Assembly (NCBI GenBank): GCA_017590115.1
Contig: JAGGNK010006892.1
Span: 12,749,736-12,813,735, forward strand
Length of the DNA: 64,000 bases
Source of the DNA: Montifringilla adamsi
Lineage: Eukaryota > Chordata > Aves > Passeriformes > Passeridae
Reading direction: 5' to 3'
The position numbers and the translations under genes were made by a program. Numbering within the stretch: the stretch's first letter is position 1; each line of letters opens with the position of its first letter. The notes under the pieces were generated by a model. That model worked only from the letters and a program-made list of their open reading frames with translations, searched no databases and was not told where the DNA came from. Positions 26,563 through 38,545 of this stretch are shown piece by piece.

Positions 26563-29500
26563 GTAAACCCTAATATATAAAACTCACAAGGCAGACAGAA
26601 ATTACATTATTCAAAACGTTGAAAATGATATTTCAATATGCCTTCATCCAGGACCAAATTTTACAATGTTTACATCTTTCTGAGGTGTCAAAGTACCAAA
26701 CGTTTATTATTTGTTTGCAATCTGAAAAAAGGAATTTTTTTTCTTTTTTAAGAGGAAAATTATGTGTTAGGAATATCTTGCATGCCTGTCCTGTGCCTGT
26801 GGAAAAAGAACATTTAATTCTTTTCTCAGATAGTCTAAATATAAAAGCCAAAGGTTAGTGACAGGAACAAATAATATAAATATTCTTTATATGGGTTAAG
26901 TCGTTTCACTCTCTTGAATCATGACAATATGAGGGGGGTACTATATGCTTTTTTAAAGGAAATGCATCTTAGATGTTCTAGCTGGAGAGAATGTGAATAT
27001 ATATGGTTATAAAAGGCATATTCAAAAAAATAAAGAATGAAACATAAAATTTGGGGAATCCTCACAACAGCACATTACAAATCTCTATTTTTTTTTCTTT
27101 TTGATTGCTTAGCACAGGCAGAAGAAGCTGGGCTCATCTCTGTGTTCCCTCTAAGCAGGACCTTTGTTGTTTATGTAATTTCTACATCTAATAGATCGCT
27201 TAGTGAGGTAACTTCTGCCTCAGCATGCCCTAAAAACCCTCAAGTGGCAAAGGAATATTCCCAGAGGAGCAAATCCAGTTACCCAGCCACTGGGTCTGCC
27301 TGGCTGGGCTGTACTCTTGAACTGTGACTCCGTCCTCAACGTTGTAAAGAATTGCAAAGGCTCATCCTTTCTGAGTGAGTGCTCTGGCCTCCTCAGCCAT
27401 TTCATCACTGCAGAGCACAAGCTGAAACAATGATCAGCACTACCAGCATGGGCCACCTGCCTGGCTGTAGGTGATCTGCTGCTACTGACACTGCCAGTCT
27501 CCAGGAAGACCTTGGAGTAGAGCAGGGTGAGTATCACACATCCTTGGCAAGAGTAAAAGGCAGCAAAACATTACCTAGTCAAACTTATCTCCAGTACTGC
27601 TCAGAAATAGCAGAAATACCTAGCTAGGTACCAGCAAATCAGCGCCTGCTTTGGAGTCCTGACTTTAGCAAATCACTATTATCTCACTCTTTCATACTAA
27701 TTATTCCTAAGGCAAAATCGGCTAAGTGTTATTTCCTAGTAGTATTCCCCTGATTAGAGTTTTATGACCTTCACAATCTACAATGTCTGATTCAGCTACA
27801 TTCTCAGAATATAAATAGCTCAAATGCAGGTACAAGTCTCAGGCAAAGTAATTTTCTGTTAACTGCCTATTCCATCTGGGTCCACAGCCCAGCAAAACAT
27901 CAGCAAAGCTTTTGTTTCATAGACAGACTCAAAACTTCAGAGTTTTGCTTCTGTGGAAATAAAGCATGAAAAATTCACAACAAGATGCATGCCCAGTGAG
28001 CATGAATAAATTAATATTTAGAGTCAAAGCATGCTGCCAACTACAATTTAAATTCAAAAGACCAGATATTTATGAGACGTGATTGGAGGAAACAAGCTAA
28101 GTAGTCAAAAACTGGTCCAAAACTACTAAGCCACACTCAAAACCAAGTAGGAAGGGAATCCCATGGTCCCAATTTGAGGTTTGAAGACAAAATTTAAGGT
28201 GGAGGGAGAAAGTGATAAGCTTCCTCTTTTGTGTGGCCATGCAGGACAGTTCTGCAAGTGACCTGGGGTAACTCGGGCTTGCCTTCAGGCACGGAGCACA
28301 TTCCAGGAGTAGGGCTGGCAGGAGGTTTGGCAATTGCTGGGTAGAAGTTTCAGTTTGCTTACCACTGAAAGCTGACAATGCAAGTAGTGCCACACTTGCA
28401 TTCACTGCCCCTGAGAGCAATAAACCCGATGTTTATGCTCAGAGGCACACCCAGGTGCTCTCACAGGCTCTGCCTTCCCACCCATGGGTTTGAGAGAGCT
28501 CCTGCACAATGCCCGCTCAATCCACAGGGAGACACTCCAGCTTTTCCCCTTCTTTCTAAGTCCATTCAGCCTCTGCAAAAAGATACATGAATAAAACCCT
28601 AGCCTGCCTTCATGCATTGTCACATTGCAAGTGCCAGGCAGGAAGGAGCGAGGCAAAGAGTGACTGAATGTGCCTGCTTTAATTCAACCATCCCAAGGAA
28701 AAGGGCTTTTTACTGACATCACACCCAATCAGATTCGATGTCATGAAAAGCACAGTCATTTAAGAACTCAGATAAGCAAATGAGGAAAAGCATAAAAATG
28801 TATTTTGAATAACCAACAATTAATTTTAGTCAGTGGAACAAAGAGGAAAAAAATGCACTCCTGAAAATCAAACTGAGTTGTGTCTAAGTATTCCCATCTT
28901 GTGATGCAAAAAATTAATGAAATGCATTTTGTTCCAGTTATGACACAGTGTGGTTTAGAAACCCATGCAAAACTTTTGCAGCAAATAGAGAAGCATGGAC
29001 ATTTTCATGTCCAACCAGCTTCCTTATCAAAACATTATACAAATCATAAGAGGGAAGAGTTTACCACGGAGTCACATTGTTTTAACAACCACTTCATTTG
29101 ACAAAACAATTTCCAAACAGCTTCTTTGTTTTTCAGCTAATATAAATGAGAAGGATGTATTTTAACTTTAGATTGCTACACTTTTTCAGTCCTATCACTG
29201 AAAACACTTTCAAAATGGCATTTTCATTGGCCTGTCTTAAAGTAGAATTACTAACAATTCTGGGCCCGTTTCACAACGTTACTAAAGTAATGCACAACTG
29301 TTTGTGAGATAAGAAAGTCATGTCATCTATTGTTTCTCATAACCCACCACAACCTCCAGAAGCAGTCAAGCCAGCCAACCCAATTCATCTTGAAAGCCAT
29401 CAAAGTCCATACACATTTTGACAAGCAAATGGGTGGGATAATAACATTAGCAGAAACAGAAGACACAAATTTGATTCCAAGAGCTCCATGAGCCTGCAAA

Positions 29501-30296
29501 GCAATGGGAGCTTAGTGTCAAAAGCTGACTGGCTGTGATTAAATCAGGTCTAGGAAAAAAAATTAGAATTCCTAGATCATAAGTGACAGATGTCCCTTAT
29601 GCCGGAATGACTTTCAGGCCATTTCATTTTAATTTTATTAGGGAAAAGAGGAAAAACAGTTACAGAGCAAAAGAAAAACACAAGATTGTGTACACTGGGT
29701 TTTAAATTAATCTGCTAGTGTCCAGACAGCTTGTCTCATTCAGTTGGTCCAGACTAAAAATACAGAAGAAGGAGATAAAGAATTGACTCTCAGTATAAAA
29801 AGGGCGTACTTCCAGCACTTAAAAAGCACTACTTTTTTACAGTTTCCAGTGATCAACAAACACACTTGGGAAAACACACTGGGAAAGTGCTTTGCTGAAG
29901 CAAGGGGCAAGCAGGCTTCTTTGCCAGCTGTTTTACTCCATATTCAATGTCCACACCTGGCTGAAAGTTGCCAGAGGGGTCTCACATTCACAGCTGCTAA
30001 TAAACAGCAGACCTTATGTCCACAGGATGCCACAGGAGCTGACAGTATGAACTTCTCCTGGTTCAAAAGGTGCTAGAGAAAATCATGGAGGCTTGGTCCT
30101 GAGGGGGCTATCCCGTGCCACATCCTGGATACCACAGCAAGAGGATGTGCTTTCCTCCCGTGAGAGCTAAAAGGGAGGAGAGTGTTTCACAGAGAGGAAC
30201 ACTGCAGGCTTGAACTTTGTCTTACCTGTTTCACAAAGGGCTGTCTCTTGGTCACTGTGAGAGTCAGCATGCTGGTCTGGATGGACTTTTTGTCAT

Positions 30297-30550
30297 TGAA
30301 TCACTGAAAATGCTGAGTTGGAAGAGACCCACAAGGATCATCAAAGTCCAACTCCTGGCCCTGCACAGGACTGTCCCAAGAGTCACACCATGTGCCTGAG
30401 AGTGTTTGTACGAGTACTTCTCGAACTCTGTCGGGCTGGTGCTGTGACCACTCCTGGGAAGGCTGTTCCAGTGCCCAGCCACCTTCTGGGTGAAGAACCT
30501 TTTCCCAACATCCAACCTAGACCTCCCCTGACAAGAGTTTCAAGCCATTC
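30297..30550 (-). mobile_element. CR1 LINE 3'-end fragment
   Basis: The plus strand starts with ttgaatcactgaaaatgctg and gagttggaagagacccacaa, then follows CR1 tail sequence (ccaactcctggccctgcaca) to near ctcccctgacaagag. It is a reverse-oriented, 5'-truncated copy with no functional ORF. It resembles the copy at 42.3 kb, so both are probably from the same subfamily. Confidence 0.92.
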
Positions 30551-31867
30551 AAAAATGTGAATTATATGCAGCATTTAGAATTTCTGCCAATATAAAGATT
30601 TCAGAGGGTCATTTTTATCAAGTCCAGTGTTTCATATTTTAAACATTGTATTAGAATTTGTAAGGTAAACATTTTTCCTTAATAAAAATATTTTATGTCT
30701 AAAATTACTGAAAAAAAATTCAACTTACATCTATAAATAAAAGTATTTTTTTGCCAGAAGACATTTTGCTGAACTGTTAACTGGGAAGTTATGATTTTAA
30801 TAAAATATTTAAAGAAAATACATTTCATCAGAAAAAAAGGCTGGACACCTGCAGTAATGCAGTCTAAGGTGCCAGCTTTATTCTTAGGTAATCTCTAAAG
30901 CGCCCAGAGGCCTAAGTCAAAGGCCAGTGAGTATCCTTAAAAAACTGATTTATTTCAAATGTGGAAAAGGGCTGTTAGTCTGAGCTGAAGAGCAGCAATA
31001 CAAAGAAAATACAGATGCACAGCTTATGGCAGGGAACCTGAAACCCAGTTTCAGAAATGTGGGCTCAAAAACTGGTGGGCACCAAAAGTGCTGGCAGGGC
31101 TCATCCTGTCAATCCATGGACCAGGAGTGCAGAGTCTGGACTGAGGTCTCGGGGACAGTGGGTGCCTGCAAGGGCAGCCCCATCTCCTCTCAATCTGCCC
31201 AGCACTGAGGACTCACCCGGGGCATGCGAGGAGAACATGCCAGAAGAGTGAAAGCAGGAGAGTCATTCCTTGTGTTCCCATTCAGCTAAAAATTGAAGCA
31301 GTTCCAGGCACCTCAGTGTACTGTCAAGGAGAGGAATATTTATATCATGCCACAGATGGCCTTGTTCATCACTACAGTCTGAAAATGACTGCGCTCAGGA
31401 TGTACCTGTCGGGAGCTTCCAGCCCCTGTCTGGTCAGGAAATGGTGGGGGACACCAACCTGCCCTGCACGCACAGCTCACTGCTGGGTTATCTCTCCCTC
31501 CCATGCCAGCACCCTCACCTCAGTGGATGGGCTTGACATGGATTTCAGAACACTCCATCACAAGAGTTCAGACTCAGCCCCCTTAATTTAACAACTCATC
31601 CCACACGTGACTCCACTAACATTCACTGAACTCATGTGCAGTACAGTTCTATTAACCGTGTGTGAAGCTGTAAGAGATCAATCCCAAATGGTAAATTGTC
31701 TCAATAAATTTATGCTTTAGTGTTGCAATAAATAATTACTCGCATAGAGAGTGGTGTAGAATGAGTTTCCTTAGAGAGGTTAAACAGCAAATATTGTCCT
31801 TGATATTTTGGGACAATATCCAAAATTTAGAAAATCTAACTGGATGCTAGTTAAGGTCTCTGGTTAA

Positions 31868-31888
31868 ACACACACATACACACACACA
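31868..31888. repeat. (CA)n microsatellite, interrupted
   Basis: A short CA repeat with one TA interruption in intron 4. Confidence 0.88.
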
Positions 31889-33122
31889 AAACCAAAAATT
31901 AGAGTGAAATGTGAAAAACAACAGAATGTTTGTATAAGAAGTAGAGCAACAGGGCCCTTCATACCATAAGAAGAAAGCCAATAACAAGCATTTAGCTGCA
32001 TGGGAAAACAGGAAACATGGTGTTGGAAATCATGTTTAAAGCTAGGTGTCCATGTTCTTCAGGTGGAGAGTCCTTTTTTTTTTTTTCTGTTTGGTCCCTA
32101 GAACAATGGGATCCTGTAAATGCTGTGAGCTCCAAGGAATAGCTGGTGACATACCAAATTAACAAAATTTTGCTGAGATATTAATGCATGAGGCTGTGCT
32201 TCTGCAAAGGTGCAATACAGCTCTGCAGGAAGTGCTACCTATCACCCAGACCTTACAGGCCTTATGCCAGAAATTTAGGGTAGTATTATTTATTCCAATT
32301 ATTCAAATACCAGTAAATTGAAACACACAAATGAGTCTTTAATTAAACTGGACAAGCACTCAACACCATGAAAGCCAGGACAGGTGGGGCTGTTTTTTTT
32401 TTTTTTTGCTTGTAGGTGTTTAGTTAGGGAAAGATCATGATTTGTGACTTGCTTTCATCTGAACAAAGCTGGTATCAGGACTAAATGAAAACTGTTTTCT
32501 TATTCTGTCTTTCTCACTGCCAATCTGAAAAAAATATATGATTTATGCATTGAAATGAAAATAAACATCTGTTGAAGAGAGGGTGGGACGGCCTCTGTTC
32601 ATTTGAATTTTTGGGGTTTTTTTAATGCAATAAGACATCTGAACAGGTTCAACACTGCAGCAGAGTTGTCTGGATCACATGCCTACAGCTGCCATTGAAG
32701 GTAACCTAGCCTGAAAAGTGTCAGTTAGTGCAGTCAGATTTTTTTTTTTTTTTAAAGATAAACAGCTCTAAGTGGGATGAGATTCCACTATGAACTGAAT
32801 AGAGGTGTGTGGCAGAGAAATAGGGGAATGTCTAAGTCGGTTACTGGCAATTTTTAAGCAGGGTCATGCTTACAGCCAGTGATCTACCTGCCTAATATTC
32901 AACTTCCAAACAAGTCCTGGCAAATTGAAAAGAATTCCAAAATGAGTGACATGAGCTATGGGAAAATAATACAGCATGCAGTTCCCAAGGCCCAGTCTAC
33001 TTTTTTTATCCATAAAGGACTTTTATGGATAATGACATGACATAAACTGTATTGCTATGTCCCTCCTCTCAAAATCTATGTAAGCAAGTCAACCACAGCC
33101 TATGAATCTGTGTAACTTCTTC

Positions 33123-33141
33123 TTTTTTTTTTTTTTTTTTT
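33123..33141. repeat. Poly(T) tract, 19 bases
   Basis: An uninterrupted T run in intron 4. Shorter T runs also occur near 32080, 32393 and 32740. Confidence 0.9.
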
Positions 33142-34056
33142 AAAGCGAATATCTAGCAAAATGCATCATATGCTGAGCTTTTTTTAACTATTCACAAGCA
33201 AAAATTTTTGGAAGTGCTTATCAAATGGGTGAGACAGAAGAAAATACCTCTTCAGATAAACTGATGTTCTCAAATTAATTCCTATGCCTGCAGCACAACA
33301 GTTCCTCTGCACCTCACCATCACCCTTTTGCCTCTCACTCACACCTCACTCTTCAAGGTACAATTTTTCTCCCAACCGCTGGCAGGCAAAGGATATCCTT
33401 TGCTGCCATCCTCTTCCACCTGCTTCTCTAGTGTTAGGACTGCCTAATCTAAAATCCTGCTTCCAACAAGCCCCACTCCTGCCACTTCTCCTAAGAGCAA
33501 GCCAAAAGCATATGAAACTTGTCCAGGTAAGAGAATATTTCGTGTGTTTAACTTAAATAGGGAAAAAGGCTTTGAAAGCTTCCTTCTCCCACCTAAACCT
33601 TCTTTCTCTTCAGAGTGATTTACAGCAGATTCATGAAGAGCAGAAGCCAGTCAAAGGGCTGTGACTGTCCTGGGAGAGGTGAAGGTTTCTGACAGGGATA
33701 GATGTGTTCTGCCTTGAAGTATCATGAAACCAGACTCTTTCAAAGGAGAAACAAGTGCGTCATAAGGTAGCTCAGAGTCAACACCTCCACTCCTTTCACA
33801 GCTCGTTTCCTTCTTGCAATTAAAAGTTAGGGTGAGACTGAGGACAGATTCTGAAAAATAAACTCCCTTTTGGTTTTAAGAAGGTTGAATTACATCAACT
33901 AATACAAAATGAAAAGCACCAGTTTGTTTCTCTTGGGGGAACATGTTATTTCCAGAGGAAAATACACCAGACATATGCTATTTGGTGCCAAAGTATAGCG
34001 CCAAAGAGGAGCTGGAAATACTGCTGCTGTAAGAACTAACTATATTTTGAATTATC

Positions 34057-34125
34057 ATAGAATCATAGAACCATAGAATGGTTTGGGTTGGAAGGGACCT
34101 TAAAGATCATCCAGTTCCACTTAGG
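34057..34125 (-). mobile_element. CR1 LINE 3'-terminal fragment
   Basis: A short but well-preserved CR1 3' end: the reversed tail tcatagaatcatagaaccat followed by ggttgggttggaaggg-type sequence and a stretch ending near catccagttcca. The ATTCTATGA-type tail repeats are characteristic of avian CR1. The rest of the element is absent. Confidence 0.93.
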
Positions 34126-34982
34126 ACAGCAGTATTTCCAAGGCACCCACACACAGACTTTCAAGCCTTTAAGCAAGTTTTAATGTTAGCATTAAGTACA
34201 AGTACTTTGGTGCATAAAATCCAGAACCCTACTTCACACCAAAAACCTTTCCTGTAATTCAAGGATTGGCATTGAGATAAATTCCATCCAACCACTGGAG
34301 AACTCCACACCAAAGACATGTTCTCAGTTTACTCAGCTGAATGCACTGAACTCAACACAGAGCTCACTGGTTAAGGTAGCTCTCTCCTAAAGCATGGAGG
34401 AAAGATGCAGTGTAGGAGGACAAGAGTCTATTTGAATGACTGGAACACAATAAAACTGGCTTAAGTGATACTCAGTACCACTTACAGCTCTGGTTTTCCT
34501 GAGTGCAGGGTGAGAGGTAAAAAGAAACCTAAAAGAAAGCAGCATTCCAAAATAGGGAAATAAGATATAGTAAGGTAGCAATGAGAAACCTACAGTGAGA
34601 AACTTTCAGAATAAATACTTCAAGCTAGGCCTTAGCAAATGGCTTAAAAACTATTCTTATCATAATATAGCTGGAGTGATATTAAGGATAAGATACAGGT
34701 ATTTTGTAAAATTCCTCACCCTTTTATTCAAGCTGTACTATTCAGCCCCACTGTGCAGAATTTTCTGAATGGAAATGTCATGATTTGCTACAACTTCAGA
34801 GGCAAAGCTTACAAATAATCTAGGAAAATACTCACTTGGCTGGGGAATGTCACTTAGCCCCTGTTTGCAAGGCATGAGTGGGCTTTCCAGAGTACACAGG
34901 ACCTGAGCTGCTTTTTCTGAGCAAAAAATCCTCTCCCACCACACACATATAAGCACATCCACTTCCAAATTAATATTCTTAC

Positions 34983-35701
34983 CTTATCTTTACTTTCAGA
35001 ATCAGAATCCTCAAGTTTGGTCCGAATGACAAAGGGTGTAGATAACCTCAGGAGAACTCGTTCAAATGTGGCACTGATTTTAGGAGAGACTATGTCAAAG
35101 CACTCTTGGAATTTCAGCGTTTTATGAGTGTCACATCTGAGCTGCTTCCTAAGACCTTCTCCAAGCTGGAGAAGGAGCATGTTTGGATCAAACATCAGGT
35201 GAAAGGGGAAAGCTCTGCAGAAGGTGCTGATACTAATCCTCAGGTCTAAGGGGGACTGGGAAGTTCCTGGTGGAAGTGCTTTTGTGGTATTTGCATTTTC
35301 ATGTTCTTTGATAAGGAAAGTCAAACAACTGCAGTTCCCTGGGTTTGTCCCCTCCGAACACAACTTATCATTTGTGACCTGTTCTACTTCTACTTCCAAG
35401 CGGTAAATCTTCTTTGCTGCTGCTTTTATCATTCCTGTCATTGCAAATCCCACAATCTGATGGGGATGAAAATAATGAAGCATGAGATTGCCTTCAGGGA
35501 GTTCTTTGCATAGGAAAGAAGGAGATTCCAGGGTGGCCTGTCTTCCAAATGAAGTTCTAATATGCTCCAGCAAAGCATCAAAGCCATTGAAGAAGTCTTG
35601 AAGGGTCCCACCTACAGCTCGAAGAACTCTTTCATTCTCGTCAAAGCAGATATTGAAGAATTCCTCCCCAAACTTTTCTTGCATTTCCTCAAATTTCAGA
35701 C
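34983..35701 (-). CDS. GUCY1A2: GUCY1A2 exon 4: H-NOX-like region and start of PAS-like domain
   Basis: This 719-base exon encodes 239 residues plus two bases completing a split Gly codon. It belongs to the alpha-2 subunit of soluble guanylate cyclase, the cytosolic or membrane-associated NO receptor that pairs with beta-1 to make cGMP. Exon residues 1 to about 130 are the H-NOX-like (HNOB) part. The PAS-like (HNOBA) domain begins near residue 153 (LRISISTFCRAFPFHLMF). Where beta-1 has its heme-ligating His (DALH), this protein has DALL (residues 41-44). The beta-1 YxSxR heme motif is replaced by YFHPH (76-80), as expected for a subunit that does not bind heme. The closest remembered match is vertebrate alpha-2; alpha-1 is clearly more distant. 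The acceptor is tcctatag and the donor is gtaagaa. The next exon, expected to start with the rest of the PAS domain, was not found leftward. Confidence 0.97.
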
Positions 35702-37997
35702 CTATAGGACAATGAGACACTGATATTAACAACATAGCATTGTTACTGTGTCACATCTTCCCTTTTTGCCTCTATTTGCCCAGGATTTTTCCAAAACAGT
35801 GATAGCAGCTTTTTCATTAGATACCCATTCATATGTTTCTGTGGTGGTTGGGAATAACCTTAATTTTTTTTAAGGCCTCATTGTTTCAGCTTGCTGTCCC
35901 AGCCAGTTATTAGTGGGCCTGTTTCCTTTTCTTCACTGTTACAAAATCAACGAGGTGTTTGTATTGTTTTAAGATGTACAAGAATAAAATGATATATATA
36001 TATCAGCTGTCTGTGAATTACAAATATCCAGAGTTTTCAAAGGAAATTAATCTGGGATTTAACACCATAGTTTCTTCACTACATTGAAATCATACAGAAT
36101 TACCTGCCAGTCAACTAGTGAAACACCTTAAAATTTCTCTTGAATTTGAACAGAAATGAAGGACAGTTATTTCTTTCCTGAGAGCATAACAGGCCCTTTA
36201 TTTTAATGTGTATTCAGCATGCTTTATAACACTGGTAATATCCCAGTGGATCACTGAACTTCTCATTGCTTAGACTACTTCTAGGCTTTCAATTTGAGCA
36301 GAACAGAGTGGTTAGTGACTTTTATACCTGAGGTATAACAGAGGACAGAAGTCATGTTGTTTGCAGGCAATAACCTTTTATAATCTCAAGGCATTGTCTG
36401 AATTGGCTACGTACACAGGCATAGTTAAGACAATCAATAGATTTCAGTGTTCCCCAGCTTTACAGTCTGCAATGATATATGATTAATAGAAAATTAAAAT
36501 GAATAAAATTACATATATAAATATGACAACATAAGAACATGACAAAGCATATTTTATAAAAGAAGTCATAGATATAATTTGGGAAAGTTCATTCAAATGC
36601 CATTACTCACAAAGAAATTTGGTCACTAAACTAGGTTATTACAAAAATATTCCCAGGATCTTTTATGACCACAGATGGTCAGCTCTGCAGCTAAGCCAAA
36701 AGAAAGTACCTCTGGTACACAATGCCCCCTAATATCCTGACTCAGAAGACTGTGTGCCAAATCCTGACTCATTACCATTACGCCTGCATAACATGGTATT
36801 GTAATATCTTACCAAAAATACTCACTATAACCCAAAAAAGAATTAAATTCTAGCCCATACTGATAACTTCATAACTGGATATTAATAGTAACTAACTAAA
36901 ATCATCATATTAATATGTATGTACAAACAGATATTCATACTTTTAAATCTCATTGCTCTCTATAGTGAAATGTGAGCAACTCTAGAAGTCTGTGTGTAAA
37001 AGTGAGCAGTTTAGCAGGGACACCCAAGGCTGTAAGATTGCAGAGGGGAACAGGACAGCACCAGAAAACCCTGGGCTATTCATACAAATGGCCAAATACA
37101 TCCCAAAAGACAGCACAGGTGAACTGCCTTTCAAGTGTATTATACAAATACAGTGGAGCAGCTGCCCTGGCGCCACTGACTGCAAAGGAGGTTTGCAGAA
37201 CTGATCACTCCTGGACTCTGCTGCCACATACGGAAGCCTCACCTCATTATCACTACTGGGAACTCTGTCTCAGTAATTGGCCTGAGGTTTTGCCGATTGT
37301 CTTAGATTGGTCTGATTGTCCACCCTGGAGAACTGGCAGTTCAGTCTGGATGCAACATACTGACTCCAAGCAACATGAATTAAATCTGGCTCGAGGACAT
37401 CCCACTACTTTTAAAAACATTTGAGCTTTGAATTGAGTTACACACAGTACCAGCAGAAAATCAGATCAACTCTAATAGAAAAATGGATATGACCAAACTC
37501 AACCAAACTGCTGGTCTATGTTAGTCATGAATTTTCACTACAAGAACAGACATTAAGATATACTAAGAAAATTAAACTAAGTCAAGCAACCTCCAGAACC
37601 AAAAATCATAATGTTTCTATCAAGGAAGTTTCTTCCTCAGCCTTACCAACAAGACAATAATTTTTGCATGAAGCATGATGTTTATCTTTGAATTAAAAAT
37701 ACTTATTCAATAAATTCCTTGTTACACAAACACACACAGACAATTTTTTTCTGTATTTCTCTGCAAAGCTATTGTCTTCAGTGATGCCTTTATGTAAAGC
37801 TGCACAAAATATTCAATATGTGTTTTTACTGAATTATTCCTGCCTCTCTTACTGAAAAAAATTATGAACAGATGCTCACCTAGCACTAATTCTGTATATA
37901 TTTCAGTATAACCTTTTCACTTGCTACCATATAAATGATTCTAATCTTTTGCATGTCTTCTGTAGATTTGCTCCCTACCCATATTTCTACACATAGC

Positions 37998-38545
37998 TGT
38001 TGTGGTTTAAGCCCAGCTGGCAAGTAAACACCACACAGCCACTTGCTCAGCCCCCACCCCAGTGGAATGGGGAGGAGAATCAGAAGTCAAACTTGTAGGT
38101 TGAGATAAGAACAGTTTAATAATTGAAGCAAAAGGAAAATATAATGATAATAATAATAATAGTAAATAGTAATAATGATGATAAAAGAAAAAAATAAAAA
38201 CCCACATAGTAAGACAAGTGATGCCCAATGCAATTCCTCACCACTAACACCAGTCCCTGTCCTTGTTCAGGTAACTCCCCCAGTTTAATGGGCATGACAT
38301 TCTAATGGTGTGGAATGTCCCTTTGGCCAGTTTGGGTCTCAGCTGTGCTCCCTCCCAGCTTTCTTGTGCCCCTCCTCATTGGCAGAGCATGAGACACAAA
38401 AACGTCCTCAGCTCAGGATAAACACTACTTAGCAACAACCAAAACATGAGTACATTATCAACATTATTCTCATACTGAATCCAAAACACAGCAGAGTACC
38501 AGCTACTGAGGAGAAATTAACTCTATCCCAGATAAATCCAGGACA
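37998..38545. mobile_element. Solo LTR of an avian endogenous retrovirus
   Basis: The segment begins tgttgtggtttaagcccagc and ends near ccaggaca. In between it has the LTR body I recall as widespread in passerine and other neoavian genomes, including gttgagataagaacagttta and an A-rich signal-like stretch. No gag, pol or env remnants flank it, so it is a solo LTR of about 548 bases. An ATA/GATA-type simple repeat sits inside it. I could not see a clear target-site duplication, so the exact ends are uncertain by a few bases. Confidence 0.85.
38141..38200. repeat. AT-rich trinucleotide-type repeat inside the LTR
   Basis: Repeated ATA/TAA/TGA units followed by an A-rich run, lying within the solo LTR. 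It probably expanded from an A-rich segment of the LTR and is expected to vary in length between individuals. Confidence 0.8.

Larger units (their letters stand above)
1..34982 (-). other. GUCY1A2: GUCY1A2 intron 4 (partial, 3' end off window)
   Basis: This long AT-rich stretch follows the exon 4 donor and runs off the left edge. I searched the minus strand for the next GUCY1A2 segments (end of PAS domain, coiled coil, cyclase motifs) and found none. The short open frames on either strand, up to 137 residues, resemble no family I recognise and look random. Apart from the CR1 fragments and simple repeats listed separately, I see nothing that can be named. Confidence 0.85.

Noticed and set aside
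36972..37424. 150-codon plus-strand open frame in intron 3
   Set aside because: No domain or family resemblance and no sign of a retrocopy such as a poly(A) tail; a competing minus-strand frame is equally open.
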